Shown here one piece after another: positions 12,782 to 24,326 of a DNA stretch of 64,000 nucleotides. The notes beneath the pieces are model-generated. The model saw nothing but the letters and a program-made list of their open reading frames with translations. It was not told where the DNA came from and did not search any database. Both the position numbers and the translations under genes were made by a program. Origin of the DNA: Rhizobium sp. Q54 (GTDB taxonomy: Bacteria > Pseudomonadota > Alphaproteobacteria > Rhizobiales > Beijerinckiaceae); assembly GCA_945878875.1 (NCBI GenBank), contig CAMCUC010000006.1:1-64000 (forward strand), in the 5' to 3' direction. How positions within the stretch are numbered: the stretch's first letter is position 1; each line of letters starts with the position of its first letter.

Positions 12782-14365
12782 ATGGCCGTTAGCGCCAACC
12801 GACTGGAACTGTTGCAGATCGCCGACGCCGTCGCCCGCGAGAAATCGATCTCGCGCGAAAGCGTGCTCTCGTTCATGGAAGATTCCATGCAGAAAGCCGC
12901 CCGCTCCCGCTATGGGCAGGAGACGGAAGTGCGCGCCGAGATCAACCCGAAGACGGGCGAGATCAGGTTCTCGCGCCTGTTGCAGGTGGTCGATCTGGTT
13001 GAGAACGACGCCACGCAGATCAATCTGATCGACGCGCACAAGAAGAACCCGGCGGCGCAGGTCGGCGACTGGATCGCCGAGACCCTGCCCCCGTTCGAGT
13101 TTGGCCGCATCGCGGCGCAGGCGGCCAAGCAGGTGATCGTGCAAAAAGTGCGCGACGCCGAGCGCGACCGCCAATATCAGGAATACAAGGACCGCATCGG
13201 CGAGATCGTCAACGGTCTGGTCAAGCGCGTTGAATACGGCAACGTCATTATCGATCTGGGACGCGGCGAGGCGATTATCCGCCGCGACGAGCTGATCCCG
13301 CGCGAAATGTTCCGGCCCGGCGACCGCGTGCGCGCCTACGTTTATGACGTGCGCCGCGAGCCGCGCGGCCCGCAGATTTTCATGTCGCGCACGCATCCGC
13401 AATTCATGGCGAAATTGTTTACGCAGGAAGTGCCGGAAATCTATGACGGCATTATCGAGGTCAAATCAGTGTCTCGCGATCCGGGCTCGCGCGCCAAGAT
13501 CGCCGTGACCTCGCGCGACAGTTCGATTGACCCCGTGGGCGCCTGCGTGGGCATGCGCGGCTCGCGCGTGCAGGCGGTCGTCAACGAATTGCAGGGCGAA
13601 AAAGTCGATATCATTCCGTGGTCGGCGGACGCCGCCACCTTCATCGTCAACGCGCTTCAGCCTGCTGAAGTCGTGAAGGTCGTGCTCGACGAAGATTCTT
13701 CGCGTATTGAAGTTGTCGTCCCCGATGACCAGTTATCGCTTGCGATCGGTCGTCGCGGCCAGAACGTTCGACTCGCCTCCCAGCTCACCGGCTGGGACAT
13801 CGACATTCTGACCGAGGCCGAAGAATCAGATCGTCGCCAGAAAGAGTTCGCTGAACGCACCACCGCCTTCATGGCCGCACTGGACGTGGACGAAGTGGTG
13901 GGCCAATTGCTGGCGGCCGAAGGCTTCCGCTCTGTCGAGGAGCTGGCGTTCGTGGAATTGCCCGAGCTGGCGGCCATTGAAGGCTTTGACGACGAGACGG
14001 CGGAAGAGATTCAAAACCGCGCCCGCGACCATCTGGCGCGCCTCGAAGGCGAACTCGACGCCCGCCGTCTGGAACTGGGCGTATCCGACGAATTGAAGCA
14101 GATTAACGGCGTCACCAGCGCGATGCTGGTGAAGTTCGGCGAGAACGACGTCAAGACCATCGAGGATCTGGCTGGCTGCGCCACCGACGATCTGGTGGGC
14201 TGGACCGAGCGCAAGGACGGCGAGAACGTGAAGCATGCGGGCTATCTCGACGGCATGGAGATCAGCCGCGACGATGCCGAGGCGATGATTATGGCCGCGC
14301 GCGTTCACGCTGGCTGGATCGAGGCGGCGCCTGAAAAGAACGAAGCCGAGGGTGAAGAGGCCTGA
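12782..14365 (+). CDS. nusA: Transcription termination/antitermination factor NusA
   Basis: S1/KH architecture: [16 protein letters not shown]-like region, [32 protein letters not shown]; helix-hairpin-helix C-terminus. Confidence 0.97.
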   Translation: MAVSANRLELLQIADAVAREKSISRESVLSFMEDSMQKAARSRYGQETEVRAEINPKTGEIRFSRLLQVVDLVENDATQINLIDAHKKNPAAQVGDWIAETLPPFEFGRIAAQAAKQVIVQKVRDAERDRQYQEYKDRIGEIVNGLVKRVEYGNVIIDLGRGEAIIRRDELIPREMFRPGDRVRAYVYDVRREPRGPQIFMSRTHPQFMAKLFTQEVPEIYDGIIEVKSVSRDPGSRAKIAVTSRDSSIDPVGACVGMRGSRVQAVVNELQGEKVDIIPWSADAATFIVNALQPAEVVKVVLDEDSSRIEVVVPDDQLSLAIGRRGQNVRLASQLTGWDIDILTEAEESDRRQKEFAERTTAFMAALDVDEVVGQLLAAEGFRSVEELAFVELPELAAIEGFDDETAEEIQNRARDHLARLEGELDARRLELGVSDELKQINGVTSAMLVKFGENDVKTIEDLAGCATDDLVGWTERKDGENVKHAGYLDGMEISRDDAEAMIMAARVHAGWIEAAPEKNEAEGEEA

Positions 14366-14386
14366 GGCGCAGAGGCGGAGAACGCA

Positions 14387-15199
14387 ATGGGCGCGAGCAA
14401 GGCGAGCCGCGCAATGGCGCAAGCTCGCAAGCTGATGCAGGATGGGGACGACGAGGGAGAGACGGGATCGGTGCGAACCTGTGTCGTCACCCGTGCAAAG
14501 CTCGCCCCCGACGACCTGCTGCGTTTCGTGCTGTCGCCTGAAGGAATCGTGACGCCAGACCTGCGGCGCAAGCTGCCCGGTCGTGGCGTATGGGTTCAGA
14601 CGAGCCGCGATGCTGTGGCCGAGGCTTTGCGCCGCAAGGCGTTTACGCGCGGCTTCAAGGCGCCCGTGAACGCGCCGGCGGATTTGCCGGAGCTGGTCGA
14701 GGCGCTGCTGTTGAAAGACGCGCTGCAAAGCCTGGCGATGGCCAACAAGGCCGGACAGGCGTTCGCGGGCGCGTTCAAGGTCGAGGCCGAAATCGCCGAA
14801 AAGGCGCCGGCCGCGCTCATCGAGGCCAGCGACGGCAGTCGCGACGGGGCCAGAAAGATCGCCAACGCCCTTATGCGGCGCTGGCCGGAAGAGGCGGCTT
14901 TGACGCCGCGAATCGAAATGTTCGACTCAAGCCAATTGGATTTGGCATTGGGGCGGGCAAATGTGATACATGCTGCGCTCAGAAAAGGAGCGGCCAGCGA
15001 AGCTTTTCTGGCGCGATGCCGCAGGCTCGCCCGCTACAGGGCGGGAGGACTGGCGGCGGCGGCCCCGGAAGGCGACGTTCCTGACGGTATTGTCGGCGAC
15101 GTTTCCGGCGGCGCTCGTGACGAAGAATTCGACGGCGCTTGCAAGACCATTGTTTTGGAAGAAAGCGCTGCCGCACGACAAGAAGACAGACTGGAATAG
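14387..15199 (+). CDS. YlxR-family RNA-binding protein (DUF448) with C-terminal L7Ae-like region
   Basis: RTCVVTRAKLAPDDLLRFVLSPEGIVTPDLRRKLPGRGVWV; sits between nusA and infB. Confidence 0.9.
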   Translation: MGASKASRAMAQARKLMQDGDDEGETGSVRTCVVTRAKLAPDDLLRFVLSPEGIVTPDLRRKLPGRGVWVQTSRDAVAEALRRKAFTRGFKAPVNAPADLPELVEALLLKDALQSLAMANKAGQAFAGAFKVEAEIAEKAPAALIEASDGSRDGARKIANALMRRWPEEAALTPRIEMFDSSQLDLALGRANVIHAALRKGAASEAFLARCRRLARYRAGGLAAAAPEGDVPDGIVGDVSGGARDEEFDGACKTIVLEESAAARQEDRLE

Positions 15200-15268
15200 G
15201 GACCCGGCGGTAATCTCCGGCTCCGATATTTTGAAAGAACGGGGGCTTTGCCCCGGGAAACTGGACGG

Positions 15269-17926
15269 ATGAACGATACGAAGGATTCAGGCGAAAAGAC
15301 GCTGACCGTAGCTCCCGCCAAGACGCTCACACTCAAGCGTCCGGTTGACGCTGGCATTGTGCGGCAGAGCTTCTCCCACGGTCGCACCAAAGCGGTCGTG
15401 GTTGAGAAGGTGAAGCGGCGCGCCATTGGCGAGGCGCCCGCTGCGCGCACCGACGCGCCTCCGCCGCCAGCTCCCGATCCCAAGCCGGTCGCTCCGGCCG
15501 CGCCCGCACAAACGCCGTCGGGTCGCGCATCGCGCCCGCAGGCCTCTGGCGTTACCTCCAGCGGCGCACCACGCTCCACGACCGGAGCCGGAGTTGTCCT
15601 ACGCACGCTCACCGAAGAAGAGCGCGAGGCCCGCGCCCGCGCCCTCATCGGCGCCCGTTCGCGCGAGGAAGAAGAGCGCCGTCAGGCCGAAATCGACGCC
15701 AAAGCCCGCGCAATTCGCGAAGCCGAGGAACGGGTTGAGCGCGAGGCCGCCGAAGCGCGCAAGCGTGAGGAAGAGGCCCGCCGTCAGCAGGAAACCGACA
15801 CCCGTCGCAAGTCCGAAGACGAAGCCAAGCGCCGCCTCGGCGACGATGCCGGCCCTGCGCCTGCGCCCGCTCCGCGCACGGCCCCTGCGCCTGCTCCGGC
15901 TGCAGCCCGTCCCGCCGGCGCCCGTCCGCAAACGCCGGCCGAGGAGGAAGAGGCCAAGCGCATCATCCGTCGCCCCGGCCTGCCGACCAAAGTCATCATG
16001 CCGCCGGCCCGTCCGGCGCGCGGCGCGGTGGACGCCAAGAATCGCGGTCGCCTCACGGTGACAGCCGCCACTACGGAACAGGAGGAGCGCACCCGCTCCG
16101 TCGCTGCGTTCCGTCGCCGCGTCCAGCGTCTGAAGGGCGGCGCCAGCCAGCCCAAGGAAAAGCTCGCCCGCGAAGTCGTGTTGCCTGAGACGATCACGAT
16201 CCAGGAGCTCGCCAACCGCATGTCCGAGCGCGCCGTCGACGTCATCAAGATGTTGATGCGTCAGGGCGCCATGCACAAGATCACCGACGTGATCGACGCC
16301 GACACCGCGCAGCTGATCGCCGAAGAACTCGGCCACACCGTCAAGCGCGTCGCCGAATCGGACGTGGAAGAAGGCCTGTTCGACATCGTCGAAGCGGGCG
16401 ACGAGATGCATCCGCGTCCGGCCGTCGTGACCATTATGGGCCACGTCGACCACGGCAAGACCTCGCTGCTCGACGCCATCCGCAAGGCCAACGTTGTCTC
16501 CGGCGAAGCGGGAGGCATCACCCAGCACATCGGCGCCTATCAGGTGACCTCGCCTGGCGGCAATCCAATCACCTTCATCGACACGCCAGGCCACGCGGCC
16601 TTCACCGCGATGCGCGCCCGCGGCGCCAAGGTCACGGACATCGTAGTTCTTGTGGTGGCCGCCGACGACGGCGTCATGCCGCAGACGATTGAGGCCATCG
16701 CCCATGCGCGCGCCGCCAAAGTGCCGATGATCGTGGCTATCAACAAGATCGACAAGCCCGACGCCAAGCCCGAGCGGGTCCGCGCCGAGTTGCTGCAATA
16801 TGAAGTGCAGGTCGAAACCATGGGCGGCGACACGCTCGAAGTCGAAGTGTCCGCGCTCAAGCAGATCAATCTCGACAAATTGCTGGAAGCCATTGCGCTT
16901 CAGGCCGAACTGCTCGACCTGTCGTCAAATCCCAACCGGCCCGCCGAAGGCACCGTGATCGAAGCCCGCCTCGACAAGGGACGCGGGCCGGTCGCCACCG
17001 TGCTCGTGCAGCGCGGCACGATGAAAATAGGCGACATCATCGTCGCCGGTTCGCAATCTGGTCGCGTGCGCGCCCTGCTCGACGATCAGGGCAAGGTCGT
17101 CACCACCGCCGGTCCCTCGTTCCCGGTCGAAGTGCTGGGCTTCTCCGGCGCGCCAGAAGCTGGCGACCGCGTGGCGGTTGTCGAATCGGAAGCCCGCGCC
17201 CGCGAAGTCACCCAATATCGCGAGCGCCAGAAGCGCGATCAGGCGGCGGCGCGCGGCGCCGGCGCGGGTCGCTCGCTCGCTGATATGATGAGCCAGTTGA
17301 AGAGCGCGGGCCGCAAGGAATTCCCGCTCGTCATCAAGGGCGACGTGCAGGGCTCAGTTGAGGCGATCATCTCCGCGCTTGAGAAGCTGGGCACCGATGA
17401 AGTCATCGCGCGCGTCATTCACGCGGGCGTCGGCGGCATCACCGAAAGCGACATCACGCTCGCGGAAGCCTCCAACGCAGCCGTGATCGGCTTCAACGTT
17501 CGCGCGCACAAGGAAGCGCGCGAATTGTCGGATCGCACAGGCATCGAGATCCGCTATTACAACATCATCTACAACCTTGTGGATGACGTGAAGGGCGCAA
17601 TGTCGGGCCTGCTGGCTCCCAGCTATCGCGAAGACATGCTGGGCAACGCCTCGATCATGGAGGTGTTCAACATCACCAAGGTCGGCAAGGTCGCCGGTTG
17701 CCGGGTCACCGACGGCAAGGTCGAACGCGGCGCCAGCGTGCGCCTCATCCGCGACAACGTCGTCGTTCACGAAGGCAAGCTGTCAACGCTCAAGCGCTTC
17801 AAGGACGAAGTCAAGGAAGTGCTGGCCGGCCAGGAATGCGGCATGGCGTTCGAGGCTTACCAGGACATGCGCGCCGGCGACGTCATCGAGTGCTATCGCG
17901 TTGAGGAAGTGAAGCGCTCGCTTTGA
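15269..17926 (+). CDS. infB: Translation initiation factor IF-2
   Basis: [44 protein letters not shown]; long charged Ala/Arg/Glu-rich N-terminal region. Confidence 0.98.
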   Translation: MNDTKDSGEKTLTVAPAKTLTLKRPVDAGIVRQSFSHGRTKAVVVEKVKRRAIGEAPAARTDAPPPPAPDPKPVAPAAPAQTPSGRASRPQASGVTSSGAPRSTTGAGVVLRTLTEEEREARARALIGARSREEEERRQAEIDAKARAIREAEERVEREAAEARKREEEARRQQETDTRRKSEDEAKRRLGDDAGPAPAPAPRTAPAPAPAAARPAGARPQTPAEEEEAKRIIRRPGLPTKVIMPPARPARGAVDAKNRGRLTVTAATTEQEERTRSVAAFRRRVQRLKGGASQPKEKLAREVVLPETITIQELANRMSERAVDVIKMLMRQGAMHKITDVIDADTAQLIAEELGHTVKRVAESDVEEGLFDIVEAGDEMHPRPAVVTIMGHVDHGKTSLLDAIRKANVVSGEAGGITQHIGAYQVTSPGGNPITFIDTPGHAAFTAMRARGAKVTDIVVLVVAADDGVMPQTIEAIAHARAAKVPMIVAINKIDKPDAKPERVRAELLQYEVQVETMGGDTLEVEVSALKQINLDKLLEAIALQAELLDLSSNPNRPAEGTVIEARLDKGRGPVATVLVQRGTMKIGDIIVAGSQSGRVRALLDDQGKVVTTAGPSFPVEVLGFSGAPEAGDRVAVVESEARAREVTQYRERQKRDQAAARGAGAGRSLADMMSQLKSAGRKEFPLVIKGDVQGSVEAIISALEKLGTDEVIARVIHAGVGGITESDITLAEASNAAVIGFNVRAHKEARELSDRTGIEIRYYNIIYNLVDDVKGAMSGLLAPSYREDMLGNASIMEVFNITKVGKVAGCRVTDGKVERGASVRLIRDNVVVHEGKLSTLKRFKDEVKEVLAGQECGMAFEAYQDMRAGDVIECYRVEEVKRSL

Positions 17927-18023
17927 GCGCTTCACCCGGAGCGACGTGTCACATCAAGAATTGATTATCCTGTTTTGAACAATGGCCTGCGCGCGGCGAT
18001 GTCCGCGCGCGCCGGAGCCGATC

Positions 18024-18491
18024 ATGTCCAGAAATCATCAAAAGGGCGGCGATCCCTCCCATCGCATGTTGCGCATCGCCGAGCTGGTTCGCCACGCTAT
18101 GTCGGAATTACTCTCCCGTGGAGCCCTCAACGATCCGGTGCTCGACCAGCACGTGGTGACGGTGCCGCGCGTGCGCATGAGCCCCGATCTCAAGCTCGCC
18201 ACCATCTACGTCATGCCGCTGGGCGGCGGCGATCGCGACAAGGTGATAGCTGCGCTCAGCACGCACGCCAAATACCTGCGCGGGGAAGTGGCGCGGAGGA
18301 TCAACACGAAGTTTTCGCCCGACGTGCGCTTTCGCATCGATGATTCGTTCGACAACGCAGACGCCATCGACCAATTGCTGAACATGCCGCAGGTGAAGCG
18401 AGACCTTCCGCCGCGTCGCTTTGACGGCGACCAAGAGGAACAGCAAGAAGGCCTGCAAGAGGATCTGCGAGAGGACGACGACAAGGCATGA
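18024..18491 (+). CDS. rbfA: 30S ribosome-binding factor RbfA
   Basis: [54 protein letters not shown]. Confidence 0.95.
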   Translation: MSRNHQKGGDPSHRMLRIAELVRHAMSELLSRGALNDPVLDQHVVTVPRVRMSPDLKLATIYVMPLGGGDRDKVIAALSTHAKYLRGEVARRINTKFSPDVRFRIDDSFDNADAIDQLLNMPQVKRDLPPRRFDGDQEEQQEGLQEDLREDDDKA

Positions 18492-19393
18492 GTGCGCCCC
18501 GTTCCAAACGCATCGAGATCAACGGCTGGTTGATCCTCGACAAGCCCGTCGGCGTCACCTCGACACACGCCGTCTCCCGTCTCAAGCGCATTTTCAACGC
18601 CAAAAAGGCAGGCCACGCCGGCACGCTCGATCCTTTGGCGTCGGGCATTCTGCCGGTGGCCTTCGGCGAGGCGACCAAGACCGTGCCGTTCGTACAGGAC
18701 GGCGAGAAGGCCTATCGATTTACTGTGCGCTGGGGCGCCGAGACCGACAGCGACGATTCGGAAGGCGCGATCACGCGCACCAGCGATGAGCGTCCCGCGC
18801 CTGACCAGATTGCCGATCTCCTGCCGCGCTTCATCGGCACGATCATGCAGACGCCGCCCGCCTATTCCGCGATCAAAATCAATGGCGAGCGCGCCTACGA
18901 TCTGGCGCGCGACGGCGAGGAGGTGAACCTGGCTCCCCGCCCCGTCACCATCCACGCGCTCGATCTTGTGCGCACCGACGAGAACGAGGCGGTGCTGGAA
19001 GCCCAGTGCGGCAAGGGCACTTATGTGCGTGCGATTGCGCGCGATCTGGGGCGCCTGCTTGGCTGTTTTGGCCATGTGGTTGCGCTGCGCCGCACCCGCG
19101 TCGGCCCGTTCACTGAAGAAGATTCCGTCACGCTGGCCGAACTGGAGGCTGAAGGCGCGCAGCCTTTTGACGAGCTCTTGAGCGTCGAGGCTGGCCTGTC
19201 TGAAGTCACCTGCATCGTTGTGGATCGCGACGGCGCCGCGCGCCTGCGACGCGGACAATCGCTGCTGCTGCGCGGGCGCGATGCTCCGATTGAGGGTTTC
19301 GCCTATGCCGCCTGCGGCGGCGTGCCGGTTGCGTTCGGCCCTGTTGAAGGTGGCGAGCTTGTACCAAGCCGGGTGTTCAACCTGCCGTTTTGA
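18488..19393 (+). CDS. truB: tRNA pseudouridine(55) synthase TruB
   Basis: [53 protein letters not shown]. Confidence 0.97.
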   Translation: MSAPRSKRIEINGWLILDKPVGVTSTHAVSRLKRIFNAKKAGHAGTLDPLASGILPVAFGEATKTVPFVQDGEKAYRFTVRWGAETDSDDSEGAITRTSDERPAPDQIADLLPRFIGTIMQTPPAYSAIKINGERAYDLARDGEEVNLAPRPVTIHALDLVRTDENEAVLEAQCGKGTYVRAIARDLGRLLGCFGHVVALRRTRVGPFTEEDSVTLAELEAEGAQPFDELLSVEAGLSEVTCIVVDRDGAARLRRGQSLLLRGRDAPIEGFAYAACGGVPVAFGPVEGGELVPSRVFNLPF

Positions 19394-19454
19394 CTCGCAG
19401 GATCATGTTCGAGCAAAGCGCGTAGCGAGAAGATTAAAGCGCCCATCTCTCCGC

Positions 19455-19568
19455 CGTCATGGACGGGCCTGTCCCGTCCATCTACGAAACGGCGCAAGCC
19501 TTATCTTTTGCAGGCAGGCAGCGAGGCTCGGGACGGCGTGGGTGGCCGGGACAAGCCCGGCCATGACG
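19455..19568. repeat. REP/BIME-like composite palindromic intergenic element
   Basis: cgtcatggacgggcctgtcccgtccatctacg facing ggtggccgggacaagcccggccatgacg. Confidence 0.6.
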
Positions 19569-19817
19569 CGTCTGGGACATTGCGGGGATGGCTTTGCCGC
19601 GCCAACTGCGCTCCCATCTTGCCATCCCTTTCCCCTCCCGCCATAGTCGCCGCTCATTTCGGCCAGCTGCGCCTCATCAAGAGCAAGGCTGACTGAGGGA
19701 GGATTTCAGGCTTCATGATCGCTGATGCAGAGCGTCGTAAAGACCGCCCGCAACCAGCGTCAGGCGCCTGTTTGGCTTTGGCCATCCGCGCTCATCAATA
19801 AACCCGGGGAAACGAAC

Positions 19818-21584
19818 ATGTATATCGACAAACCAGAAGGCGCGCCTGACCTTAAAGTGGCGTGGGGCTCGGACGTGGCGGCGCAGATGTTGCGCCGGTT
19901 CGGGTTTAAATATGTGAGCCTCAACCCCGGCGCCAGCTATCGCGGCCTGCACGATTCCATCGTCAACCATCTGGGCAATTCCGATCCGGGCATGTTGCTG
20001 TGCCTGCATGAAGACCATGCAGTGGGCATTGCGCACGGCTATGCGAAAGCCACGGATGAGCCGATGGCGGCCATCGTTCATTCCAACGTCGGACTGATGC
20101 ACGCCCACATGGCGATCTTCAACGCCTATTGCGACCGCAAGCCGCTGTTCCTGATGGGCGCTACCGGCCCGATGGATTCCAATCAGCGTCGCCCCTGGAT
20201 CGACTGGATTCACACCTCGACCGATCAGGCGTCGATGGTTCGCGAGATGATCAAGTTCGACAATCAGCCCACGTCCGCCCCCGCCATCGTGGACGCGATG
20301 ACGCGCGCCAATATAGCGACCCGCACTGAGCCGCAGGCTCCGGTCTACATCGTGCTCGACGCTGGCCTTGGCGAACAAAAGCTCGACAAAATACCTGAGT
20401 TTCCCGACATGGCCCGCTTCCAGCCGCCGGCCTCGCCGCGCGCGCAAGCCGCCGACATCGCCAAAGCGGTGGACATGCTCAAAGCCGCCAAGCGTCCGCT
20501 GATCCTGTTTGGTCGCGGTACGCGCTCACAAGCGGCCTGGGATAATCGCGTCAAGCTGGCCGAGACGCTCGGAGCCTGCGTGATGAGCGATCTCAAGAAC
20601 GGCTCGGTGTTCCCGAGCGATCATCCCGCCCACGTCATCGAGCCCTTCAACCAGCCCGGCAAAGCCCAGCACGATCTCATAAGCGAGGCCGATCTGGTGC
20701 TGGCGCTGGAATGGATCGACCTTGGCGGTGCGCTGTGCCCGCCCAAGGGCGGCGTCAGCATGAACGGCAAGATCATCAACGTCACGATGGATCACCATCT
20801 CCATAACGGCGCCCACATGGTCTACCAGATTCAGGCGCCCGCCGACCTGTTGATCTCGGCAGGCGCCGAAAGCGTCGTAACCGACCTGCTTGAGGCGCTG
20901 GGCTCCGGGGCCAAAAAAGCGCCGTGGCGCCAAGCCGTGCGCAAGACGTTCACGCCCTCGACCGATCCCGCCCGCATTCGCATGCAGGACATCGCGGTGC
21001 TGCTGCGCAAGCAGTTCACGAACCCCGACAACGTCACGCTGGCCTCGGTCGCGCGCCAGTTTCCGTGTGATCTGTGGCCATTCCGCTCGCCGCTCGCCTA
21101 TATGGGCAAGGACGGCGGCGGCGGCATCGGGTCTGGCCCGTCGATCTCGATTGGCGTGGCGCTGGCGTGCGCGGACATGGGCCGCCAGACGGTTTCAATC
21201 ATGGGCGACGGCGATTTCATGATGGGCGGCAACGCTTTGTGGACCGCCGCCAAGCACAAGATTCCATTACTGGTCATCATCAACAACAACCAGTCCTATT
21301 TCAACGACGAGCTGCATCAGGAAAACATCGCGCGCAAACGCGACCGCCGGGTGGAGAATCGCTGGATAGGCCAGGCGATGGACGGACCGGCCATCGACAT
21401 CGCAAGGTTTGCAGAATCGCAAGGGGCGGTGGGCATTGGTCCGGTGAAAACGCTGGAAGAGCTGGAGGCGGCGCTGAAGAAGGGCGTCGAAGTGCTCAAC
21501 GCCGGTGGAATCTGCCTGATCGATGCGCATGTGCCCCCCGGCGCCGAGCGCAGCGCCGGCTCGACAGGCGCCCGCAACACCTGA
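19818..21584 (+). CDS. Thiamine pyrophosphate-dependent enzyme (acetolactate synthase/benzoylformate decarboxylase-like)
   Basis: N-terminal PYR domain (LNPGASYRGLHDSIV...LCLHEDHAVGIAHGYAKAT), central domain, and TPP-binding GDGDFMMGGNALWTAAKHKIPLLVIINNNQSYFNDE. Confidence 0.88.
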   Translation: MYIDKPEGAPDLKVAWGSDVAAQMLRRFGFKYVSLNPGASYRGLHDSIVNHLGNSDPGMLLCLHEDHAVGIAHGYAKATDEPMAAIVHSNVGLMHAHMAIFNAYCDRKPLFLMGATGPMDSNQRRPWIDWIHTSTDQASMVREMIKFDNQPTSAPAIVDAMTRANIATRTEPQAPVYIVLDAGLGEQKLDKIPEFPDMARFQPPASPRAQAADIAKAVDMLKAAKRPLILFGRGTRSQAAWDNRVKLAETLGACVMSDLKNGSVFPSDHPAHVIEPFNQPGKAQHDLISEADLVLALEWIDLGGALCPPKGGVSMNGKIINVTMDHHLHNGAHMVYQIQAPADLLISAGAESVVTDLLEALGSGAKKAPWRQAVRKTFTPSTDPARIRMQDIAVLLRKQFTNPDNVTLASVARQFPCDLWPFRSPLAYMGKDGGGGIGSGPSISIGVALACADMGRQTVSIMGDGDFMMGGNALWTAAKHKIPLLVIINNNQSYFNDELHQENIARKRDRRVENRWIGQAMDGPAIDIARFAESQGAVGIGPVKTLEELEAALKKGVEVLNAGGICLIDAHVPPGAERSAGSTGARNT

Positions 21585-21606
21585 AAACAGGCAGTCATGT
21601 TATTGC

Positions 21607-21637
21607 AAAGGGCGGCGCCGCCAGCGCCGCCCTTTGT
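21607..21637 (+). terminator. GC-rich hairpin after the TPP enzyme gene
   Basis: caaagggcggcg - ccgccag - cgccgccctttg: 12-bp perfect stem. Confidence 0.6.
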
Positions 21638-21699
21638 GCGTCTGGCCAGCGCCTGATAATGAGGGCACGTAACCAGCGCAAAGCGCTCCGGAGGGCATC

Positions 21700-22164
21700 A
21701 TGCAGCGCCTCACCATCAGCCTTGACGACAATATTGCGCAGGCCATCGACGATTTCATGCTGGCGCGCGGCTACAGCAACCGGTCAGAAGCGATCCGCGA
21801 TCTGGTTCGCGATTCGCTCATCCGCTCGCAAGAGGCGCCGCAAACCAAACATTGCGTGGCAGCCGTATCCTACGTCTACGATTACGATGGCCGCGATCTG
21901 GCGCTGCGGCTCGACCGCGCCCAGCATGAGCATCACGATCTCACCATCTCGTCGATGCGCACGCGGCTCGATCACCGCCATTGCATGGAGATTACACTGC
22001 TGAAGGGCGAGATGGCGGCGGTGCGCAAGCTGGCCGAAACCGTGATCGCCGAGCGCGGCGTGCGCTTTGGCCAGATCAATCTGGTGCCGATCCGCGTTGA
22101 CGTCGAGCACCACAGCCATGGCGAGCATGGCCATTCCCACACACACAGCACACCGGTGCTCTAG
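21700..22164 (+). CDS. nikR: Nickel-responsive transcriptional regulator NikR
   Basis: MQRLTISLDDNIAQAIDDFMLARGYSNRSEAIRDLVRDSL (ribbon-helix-helix) plus the metal-binding C-terminal domain. Confidence 0.93.
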   Translation: MQRLTISLDDNIAQAIDDFMLARGYSNRSEAIRDLVRDSLIRSQEAPQTKHCVAAVSYVYDYDGRDLALRLDRAQHEHHDLTISSMRTRLDHRHCMEITLLKGEMAAVRKLAETVIAERGVRFGQINLVPIRVDVEHHSHGEHGHSHTHSTPVL

Positions 22165-22176
22165 GGAGCCAAGCCG

Positions 22177-23100
22177 ATCAATCTTCGCCAACTCTCCTAT
22201 TTTCTCAAAGTCGTGGACGCTGGCAGCATGACGGCGGCCGCGCAGCGGCTTGGGTTGGCGCAGCCCGCCCTTGGAGCGCAAATCCGGCTGTTGGAGGAAG
22301 AGCTTGGCCTGCCGCTGCTGTTGCGCCACTCGCGCGGCGTGACGCCGACGCAGGCCGGACGCCTGCTGCACGAGCGCGCCCGCGCGATCCTGACCGACGT
22401 TGACCGCGCCCGCATCGACGTGCGCGCCCTTGGCCAGCGGGACCGCGACCATCTGGCGCTTGGCGTGCCACCCAGCATCGTCCTGATGCTGGGATCGGAC
22501 CTGATGACGAGCGCGCGCACCGACATGCCCAACGTCTCCACCAGCCTGATCGAGGAGAGAACCCCCGTGCTGCTCGAGGCGCTGGGTCGCGGGCAGGTCA
22601 ACGTGGCCTGGCTCTACAATATCGAGGATGCGCCGGGACTGGATCGCCGGGCGGTGCTGGAGGAGGATTTGCTGCTGGTGACGGCACCCGACAAGGCGCC
22701 TGCCTCAAAGAGCGTCAGCCTTGCCGAGGCGCTGCAGTTTGATCTCGTGATCGCAGGCGCGCGCGGCGTGATCCGCCGGATTGTGGAGCAGGAGGCGCGC
22801 CGGCTGTCGCTGAGCCTGCGGCTTGCATTCGAGGTTCATTCGGTGACCTCGATGCGGGCGATGATCGTGCGCGGCGAGGCCGCCAGCATCATGCCGTTCA
22901 GCCTTGCAGCGCCGGAATTGCGCAGCGGCCAATTGGTCGCCCGCCGCATCGACCGCCCCACGCTGACGCGAACGCTCTATGTGGTGCGCCCGCAAGAACG
23001 CGAGGCTTTCGTCTCGCAGCCCGAGATTGACGCCTTTCTGGACCGTACGGTCGATGATTTGTGCGCGGGCATGCAGCCTTACGCGCGCTTGTTGCGGTGA
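22177..23100 (+). CDS. LysR family transcriptional regulator; start codon uncertain (see findings)
   Basis: INLRQLSYFLKVVDAGSMTAAAQRLGLAQPALGAQIRLLEEELGLPLLLRHSRGVTPTQAGRLL is a LysR HTH; the first canonical start in the ORF is GTG 22213, inside the conserved HTH region. Confidence 0.85.
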   Translation: MNLRQLSYFLKVVDAGSMTAAAQRLGLAQPALGAQIRLLEEELGLPLLLRHSRGVTPTQAGRLLHERARAILTDVDRARIDVRALGQRDRDHLALGVPPSIVLMLGSDLMTSARTDMPNVSTSLIEERTPVLLEALGRGQVNVAWLYNIEDAPGLDRRAVLEEDLLLVTAPDKAPASKSVSLAEALQFDLVIAGARGVIRRIVEQEARRLSLSLRLAFEVHSVTSMRAMIVRGEAASIMPFSLAAPELRSGQLVARRIDRPTLTRTLYVVRPQEREAFVSQPEIDAFLDRTVDDLCAGMQPYARLLR

Positions 23101-23113
23101 GGGCGAGTTGAGG

Positions 23114-23193
23114 GCGGACCTTTGGTCCGCATGCGGACTGGAAGCCCGCAGTCCAAGGAGCGCTTTCTATGGACCGTGGGCTTCCAGCCCGCA
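23114..23193. repeat. REP-like palindromic repeats
   Basis: gcggaccTTTggtccgc palindrome, then tgcggactggaagcccgcagtcca facing tggaccgtgggcttccagcccgca. Confidence 0.65.
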
Positions 23194-23328
23194 CCTTTGA
23201 ATGCTTCAAGTCAGCCGAGAACCAAACTTTTTCTTTGCTCAGCCCTAAAAAAAAAGCTTTGGACAATAGTGCCGGACCGGCCCATCATCCAATTCAACAG
23301 TTCAATGAAACATGCGAGAGGGTGCGCC

Positions 23329-23694
23329 ATGACTGAGCAATTTGTCGGCAAGGCGTCTGAATTCAAGGACGGCGAGCGCCAGATCATCCGGATTGGCGAG
23401 GACGAGATCGGGGTGTTTCGTCACGCTGGCGAATTTTACGCCTATAGCAATTTCTGCTTGCATCAGGGCGGTCCCGCCTGCGAGGGCCTGACGATTGCGC
23501 GCGTGATCGAGCCGCTGCGCGAGGACAAGACCTCGATGGGCCTGCACTTCCACGAGACTGACATGAATTTCGTCTGCCCGTGGCATGGCTACGAATACGA
23601 CATGAAGACCGGCGCCCATATAGCCGATCCGCGCGTCAAGCTGCGCAAGTACGATGTTGTTCGCAAGGGGGACGAGGTTTATGTCGTCGCCTAA
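23329..23694 (+). CDS. Rieske 2Fe-2S domain protein
   Basis: C-x-H (FCLHQGG) and C-x2-H (FVCPWHGYEYDMKTG) Rieske motifs. Confidence 0.9.
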   Translation: MTEQFVGKASEFKDGERQIIRIGEDEIGVFRHAGEFYAYSNFCLHQGGPACEGLTIARVIEPLREDKTSMGLHFHETDMNFVCPWHGYEYDMKTGAHIADPRVKLRKYDVVRKGDEVYVVA

Positions 23695-24283
23695 GGCGCT
23701 TTCCAGGGCTCCCGTCAAAGGTAAAACGGTCGGCGCCAAGCCAGCCGTCGGCAAAACCGTTGCTTCAAAACCTTCGGCGAAAAAGCCCGCAAAAGCGGCT
23801 GTTTCCGATGATACCTCGCCGACGCCCGCCCAGAAAGCCGCCTTCCTGAAGGCTCTTGCCGCGGGCGTGAAACCCAATAGCGCGGCCTCGCGCTCGCTCG
23901 TCAAAAAGAAGGGCAGCCCGTTCGCCGCCGAGCCGCCAAAGCCGGCCCCCAAAGTCGAGGTGCTGCGCCGCATTCCCGCGCCGGTTAAAGTTGTGGATAC
24001 GCCGGAGTCCAAAACCGCTCTGGCCCTGGCAGCCCTGATCGAGAAAGCTATTGATTCTGGCGATCTAGGCAAGGTTCAGCCGCACGCCCAGCAGGCGCTG
24101 GTTGCAGCTCTTTGCAAGCTCTATGCAGCGAATGCGGAAGCAGGGGAGCGTTTCAACATTCTGGGCCAGCGCGCGGCGACAGTGGCCGCCACCGACGTGA
24201 TGGTGATGTGCGGCGCGCTTCTGAAAGCCGTCGATCTTCAGGTCTTTGAACTTGGCATGTGGCAGAGCTGGAGCAGCGGCTGA
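23681..24283 (+). CDS. Uncharacterised protein with Lys/Ala/Pro-rich N-terminus
   Basis: ORF overlapping the Rieske gene stop by 14 nt; no recognisable domain. Confidence 0.75.
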   Translation: MSSPKALSRAPVKGKTVGAKPAVGKTVASKPSAKKPAKAAVSDDTSPTPAQKAAFLKALAAGVKPNSAASRSLVKKKGSPFAAEPPKPAPKVEVLRRIPAPVKVVDTPESKTALALAALIEKAIDSGDLGKVQPHAQQALVAALCKLYAANAEAGERFNILGQRAATVAATDVMVMCGALLKAVDLQVFELGMWQSWSSG

Positions 24284-24326
24284 CATGCCCAATCATCCAA
24301 CAAACCGATAAGGGAAGGGGAATTCC

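Noticed and set aside
12413-13402. 329-aa ORF antisense to rimP/nusA
   Set aside because: Shadow ORF with no recognisable domain
15599-16798. 399-aa ORF antisense to infB
   Set aside because: Shadow ORF; IF-2 covers this region
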